A stretch of DNA of 8,730 nucleotides, taken from Alphaproteobacteria bacterium. Its GTDB lineage: Bacteria > Pseudomonadota > Alphaproteobacteria > ATCC43930 > CGMCC-115725. The notes below the pieces were generated by a model, which did not search any database, was not told where the DNA came from, and saw only the letters and a list, made by a program, of their open reading frames with translations. The first letter of the stretch is position 1. Each line of letters starts with the position of its first letter. The position numbers and the translations under genes are program-made. Below are positions 6,291 through 8,730 of the stretch, one piece after another. The stretch covers positions 1-8,730 of the forward strand of contig JASHTP010000089.1 in the NCBI GenBank assembly GCA_030040495.1. Reading direction: 5' to 3'.

Positions 6291-7541
6291 ATGAACCACG
6301 GAGACACGGAGGACACGGAGGAGAAAAGAAAGGCGCGCGCCGCGCGCCGAATAACCCGTCTCCGTGTCCTCTGTGCCTCCGTGGTCAAGCTTTCTCTTCT
6401 GCTTGTCGCGTTCGCAATTCCGCCGGCCCGCGCGGCCGAGCCCGTCAAGATCGGCGTGCTGCTGCCCTTCTCGGGGCCGTTCGCCGATTTCGGCCGGCAG
6501 ATCGGCAACGGCATGGCGCTCTATTTGAAGCAGCATGGCGACGTCGTCGCCGGCCGGAAGATCGAGCTCGTGCGGCGGGACAGCGAGGGGGCGAAGCCCG
6601 ACCTGGCGAAGCGTCTGGCGCAGGAGCTCATCACCCGCGACAAGGTCGATTTCCTCGCCGGCTTCGGCCTCACGCCGGAGGCGCTCGCCGTCGCCCCGCT
6701 CGCCACCGAGGCGAAGACGCCGATGGTGATCATGAACGCCGCGACCTCGGTGATCACCAGCAAGTCGCCCTATATCGTCCGCTTCTCCTTCACTCTCTCG
6801 CAGATCGTCTCGCCGCTCGGCGACTGGGCGGCGAAGAACGGCATCAAGCGGGTCTATGTCGCGGTGGCGGACTACGCGCCCGGCTACGAAGCGGAAGCCG
6901 CCTTCGCCAAATCCTTCACCGCCGGCGGCGGCACCATCGTCGGCAGCGTGCACATCCCGATCAACACCCTCGAATTCGCCGCCTATGTCCAGCACATCAA
7001 GGATGTGGCGCCGCAAGGCGTCTTCCTCTTCGTCCCCTCCGGCGAGCAGCCGATCGCCTTCATGAAATCCTTCGTCGCGCTCGGTCTCGTCCGGCAGGGG
7101 GTGAAGCTCCTCGGCGGCACCGAGATCATCGACGAGACGGTGATCGACACGCTCGGCGACCAGGCCTTGGGCGTGATCAGCGCGCAGAACTACTCCGTCG
7201 CGCATCTGAGCACCGAGAACAAGAAGTTCCTCGCCGACTGGGCGGCTGCCTTCGGGCCGAAGCCGGAGCCCAACTTCATGGCGGTGGCGGGCTATGACGG
7301 GATGCATGCCATCGCCGAGGTGATCGAGAATCTCGACGGCAGGATCGATCCGGACAGAGCGATGGCCGAGTTCAAGAAAATCGGCTTCCTGAGCGCGCGC
7401 GGCCCGATCGCCATCGACCCCGAGACGCGCGACCTCGTCGAAAGCGTCTATATCCGCAAGGTCGCGCGCGTCGGCGGCGCCCTGGTCAATCAGGAGATCT
7501 TCGAGTTCCCGCGGGTGGGCCCCGACGGACGGGCGGAGTAA
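6291..7541 (+). CDS. LivK-type ABC transporter substrate-binding protein with repeat-derived N-terminus
   Basis: Periplasmic type I binding protein (Peripla_BP_6/COG0683) of the branched-chain amino acid/aromatic acid uptake family. The mature part opens with AEPVKIGVLLPFSGPFADFG, the diagnostic first strand and ligand loop, and is complete to the C-terminus. Total 416 residues. A signal peptide core LSLLLVAFAIPPARA (34-48) is followed by likely cleavage at ARA|AEP. Residues 2-32 are encoded by the hairpin repeat: acidic NHGDTEDTEE, then basic KRKARAARR, then RVLCASVV, giving an unusually long and mixed n-region. The ATG has GGAGAAAGAAG upstream; the GTG at 6381 would give a normal signal peptide but has no ribosome site. 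It lies 15 nt after the oxygenase beta gene, which suggests uptake of the oxygenase substrate. Permease and ATPase genes are absent. Confidence 0.9.
   Translation: MNHGDTEDTEEKRKARAARRITRLRVLCASVVKLSLLLVAFAIPPARAAEPVKIGVLLPFSGPFADFGRQIGNGMALYLKQHGDVVAGRKIELVRRDSEGAKPDLAKRLAQELITRDKVDFLAGFGLTPEALAVAPLATEAKTPMVIMNAATSVITSKSPYIVRFSFTLSQIVSPLGDWAAKNGIKRVYVAVADYAPGYEAEAAFAKSFTAGGGTIVGSVHIPINTLEFAAYVQHIKDVAPQGVFLFVPSGEQPIAFMKSFVALGLVRQGVKLLGGTEIIDETVIDTLGDQALGVISAQNYSVAHLSTENKKFLADWAAAFGPKPEPNFMAVAGYDGMHAIAEVIENLDGRIDPDRAMAEFKKIGFLSARGPIAIDPETRDLVESVYIRKVARVGGALVNQEIFEFPRVGPDGRAE
6295..6385. repeat. 91-bp hairpin repeat (ACCACGGAG...CTCCGTGGT type) inside the binding-protein gene
   Basis: Arms 6295-6320 and 6360-6385 are inverted copies, 24 of 26 positions complementary. 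The 39-nt loop contains a second hairpin GGCGCGC-GCC-GCGCGCC (6332-6348). The arm is built of short direct repeats (ACGGAGACACGGAGGACACGG, a GGAGACAC/GGAGGACAC periodicity). I recognise this class as a widespread intergenic repeat that often yields spurious 'NHGDTEDTE' and 'LCASVV' translations. Here it starts two bases after the ATG of the downstream gene. No target duplication is evident at its borders. Confidence 0.85.
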
Positions 7542-7576
7542 GCGCGGCTGCACCGGCGTGCGCCGCCCTTGCGGCC

Positions 7577-8248
7577 CTAGCGCAGCAGCCCGTAAGGCCC
7601 GCCTTTTTCCAGCGCGCGCTGATAGGCGGGGCGGGCATGGATGCGGCGCAGGAAGTCCGCGAGCTTCGGCCGGCGCTCGTCGAGGCCGCCGCGCGCCGCC
7701 GCGGCTTCGAGCGGAAAGCTCATCTGGATGTCGGCGGCGGAAAACTCGGCGCCGGCGAACCAGGCGCTTTTGCCGAGCTCGCTTTCCATGTAATCGAGAT
7801 GGAGCGCGATCTGCGGGTCGACCAGCTGGGCGAGCACGCGGTCGGCGATGCCGCGCGCGATCGGCCGGGCGAAGAACGGCATCCGGCTGCTCTTGATCCG
7901 CGAGAAGACGAGCTTCATCAGCAGCGGCGTCATCGCCGAGCCTTCGGCGTAATGGAGCCAGTAGGTATAGCGCAGCCGCTCCTTCGTGCCCGGAGGCGGC
8001 ACGAGCCGGCCCGCGCCGTAGCGCTCGACGAGATACTCGACGATGGCGCCGGACTCGGCGAGAGTGTCGCCGCCGTCGGTGATCACCGGCGATTTCCCCA
8101 GCGGGTGCACGGCGCGCAGCGCGGCCGGCGCGCGCATGGTCGCGGGGTCGCGCTCGTAGCGCTTCACCTCGTAGGGCAGCTCCAGCTCCTCGAGCAGCCA
8201 GAGCACGCGCTGCGAGCGCGAATTGTTGAGATGGTGGACGGTGATCAT
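7577..8248 (-). CDS. Glutathione S-transferase family protein (GTT1-like)
   Basis: 223 residues with an N-terminal thioredoxin-fold domain and an all-alpha C-terminal domain; cytoplasmic, conjugating or isomerising with glutathione. Visible: NNSRSQRVLWLLEEL (8-22) with S10/S12 as candidate catalytic residues, the HPLGKSPV segment with cis-Pro54, and E65-S66 of the glutathione-binding AESGAIVEYL. The C-terminal domain carries FSAADIQMSFPL (169-180) with the S170/D173 N-capping box. The pattern is closest to the GTT1-like bacterial group. The ATG has GAGGGAG six bases upstream. The gene starts 11 nt after the stop of the ThDP enzyme, so they are very likely one operon. It may serve detoxification or a glutathione-dependent step of aromatic breakdown; the substrate is unknown. 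Confidence 0.93.
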   Translation of the reverse strand: MITVHHLNNSRSQRVLWLLEELELPYEVKRYERDPATMRAPAALRAVHPLGKSPVITDGGDTLAESGAIVEYLVERYGAGRLVPPPGTKERLRYTYWLHYAEGSAMTPLLMKLVFSRIKSSRMPFFARPIARGIADRVLAQLVDPQIALHLDYMESELGKSAWFAGAEFSAADIQMSFPLEAAAARGGLDERRPKLADFLRRIHARPAYQRALEKGGPYGLLR

Positions 8249-8259
8249 CGGAGCTCCCT

Positions 8260-8730
8260 CTAATAGCGGCAGACGACGTTGACCAGCGCCTGGCGCTTCT
8301 CGCGCGTCACCACCGCGACCGCGCGCTCGAGCGCCGGCCGCAGCTCCTGCGGCTTCTCCACGCGGACGCCCCAGCCGCCGCTCGCCTCGACCAGCGTCTC
8401 ATAGGCCGGGCTCGGCCCGAGATCGGCGAGGAGGCGGGCGCCGTCGCGCGCGGCGACGCCGCTCTTGTAGAGGTCGAGCGTGGCGTTGCGCACCGCGCCG
8501 TAAAGCCCGTTGTTGAAGAGGACGACCAGGATCGGCAGCTCGTCGACCGCCGCGACCCAATGGCAGGCGGTGGGATTGGCGAAGACATAGGCGCCGTCGC
8601 CGAGGCTCGCGACCACCAGCCGCTCGGGCGCGGCGAGCTTGGCGCCGAGTGCCGCGCCCAAGCCCCAGCCGAGCCCGCCCGCCGGGCTCAGGCCGAAATA
8701 GCTGCCGGGCAGGCGGCGCGGGCAATGCTC
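8260..8730 (-). CDS. ThDP-dependent enzyme, acetolactate synthase-like, C-terminal part (5' end beyond window)
   Basis: The C-terminal 156 residues of a thiamine diphosphate enzyme of the acetolactate synthase/benzoylformate decarboxylase group, with the rest off the right edge. SYFGLSPAGGLGWGLGAALGAKLA opens the PP domain. The ThDP/Mg motif is GDG (44-46 of the fragment), then 26 residues, then NN (73-74), exactly the expected spacing. The C-terminus ends NVVCRY. The group decarboxylates or carboligates 2-oxo acids. The wider protein would normally be about 500-570 residues. It is first in an operon with the GST gene. Which reaction it performs cannot be decided without the N-terminal two thirds. 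Confidence 0.88.
   Translation of the reverse strand, partial: EHCPRRLPGSYFGLSPAGGLGWGLGAALGAKLAAPERLVVASLGDGAYVFANPTACHWVAAVDELPILVVLFNNGLYGAVRNATLDLYKSGVAARDGARLLADLGPSPAYETLVEASGGWGVRVEKPQELRPALERAVAVVTREKRQALVNVVCRY

Noticed and set aside
6321..6359. LRVLC in the binding protein as a lipobox
   Set aside because: The residue before Cys is Leu rather than Gly/Ala/Ser, the Cys precedes the hydrophobic core, and a standard ARA|AEP signal peptidase I site follows.
6295..6385. The hairpin repeat as a CRISPR array or transposase-bearing element
   Set aside because: It is a single inverted repeat with no regular spacers and no open frame of its own. It is better described as a miniature intergenic repeat.
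5775..7553. A 592-codon open frame on the minus strand
   Set aside because: It is antisense to the beta subunit and binding-protein genes, has the Asp/Arg/Gly/Ala-rich composition of a frame shadow in GC-rich DNA, shows no domain, and crosses the hairpin repeat.
7542..7576. Terminator between the binding protein and GST genes
   Set aside because: The 35-nt gap is GC-rich with only a weak GCGGC/GCCGC pairing and no T-tract on either strand.

Overview
High-GC DNA whose protein families and gene style point to an alphaproteobacterium, probably a metabolically versatile soil or water organism in the Rhodospirillales/Hyphomicrobiales range. The taxonomic call is inferred from protein style only. 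No rRNA, tRNA, CRISPR array, transposase or integrase was seen.

Layout: (1) 1-1199, minus: an RhlE-type DEAD-box RNA helicase, complete at its start and cut by the left edge. A good sigma70-like promoter lies about 255 nt upstream, so the leader is long. (2) 1528-2310, minus: a class II aldolase/adducin-family protein. It is divergent from (3) 2513-2971, plus: a DUF3237 protein. The 202-nt gap between them holds a perfect 15-bp palindrome and a 13-bp direct repeat. (4) 2968-3723, minus: the peptidoglycan transglycosylase MtgA, overlapping DUF3237 tail to tail by 4 nt. (5) 3739-4566: a disturbed, structure-rich stretch. It holds a palindrome, the C-terminal remnant of an amidohydrolase, a one-mismatch parS-like site, a nested hairpin block, an intrinsic terminator and a 12-bp inverted repeat. 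(6) 4567-7541, plus: a compact operon of a Rieske ring-hydroxylating oxygenase alpha subunit, its beta subunit (1-nt overlap) and a LivK-type periplasmic binding protein. (7) 7577-8730, minus: a GST-family protein preceded by the C-terminus of a ThDP-dependent (acetolactate synthase-like) enzyme that runs off the right edge.

How the genes may work together: the oxygenase pair and binding protein look like an uptake-and-attack module for an aromatic acid. The aldolase, DUF3237, GST and ThDP enzyme would fit a wider catabolic neighbourhood. The redox partners of the oxygenase and the permease/ATPases of the transporter are not in the window, so the substrate cannot be named.

The most striking observation is at 6291-6390. 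A 91-bp hairpin repeat of the 'ACCACGGAGACACGGAGG' type sits immediately after the start codon of the binding-protein gene. A 93-nt block (31 codons) can be removed in frame to leave an ordinary signal peptide beginning MKLSLLLVAF. The repeat therefore seems to have been inserted into, and domesticated as, the N-terminus of an exported protein, and it places a 26-bp mRNA stem right at the start codon.
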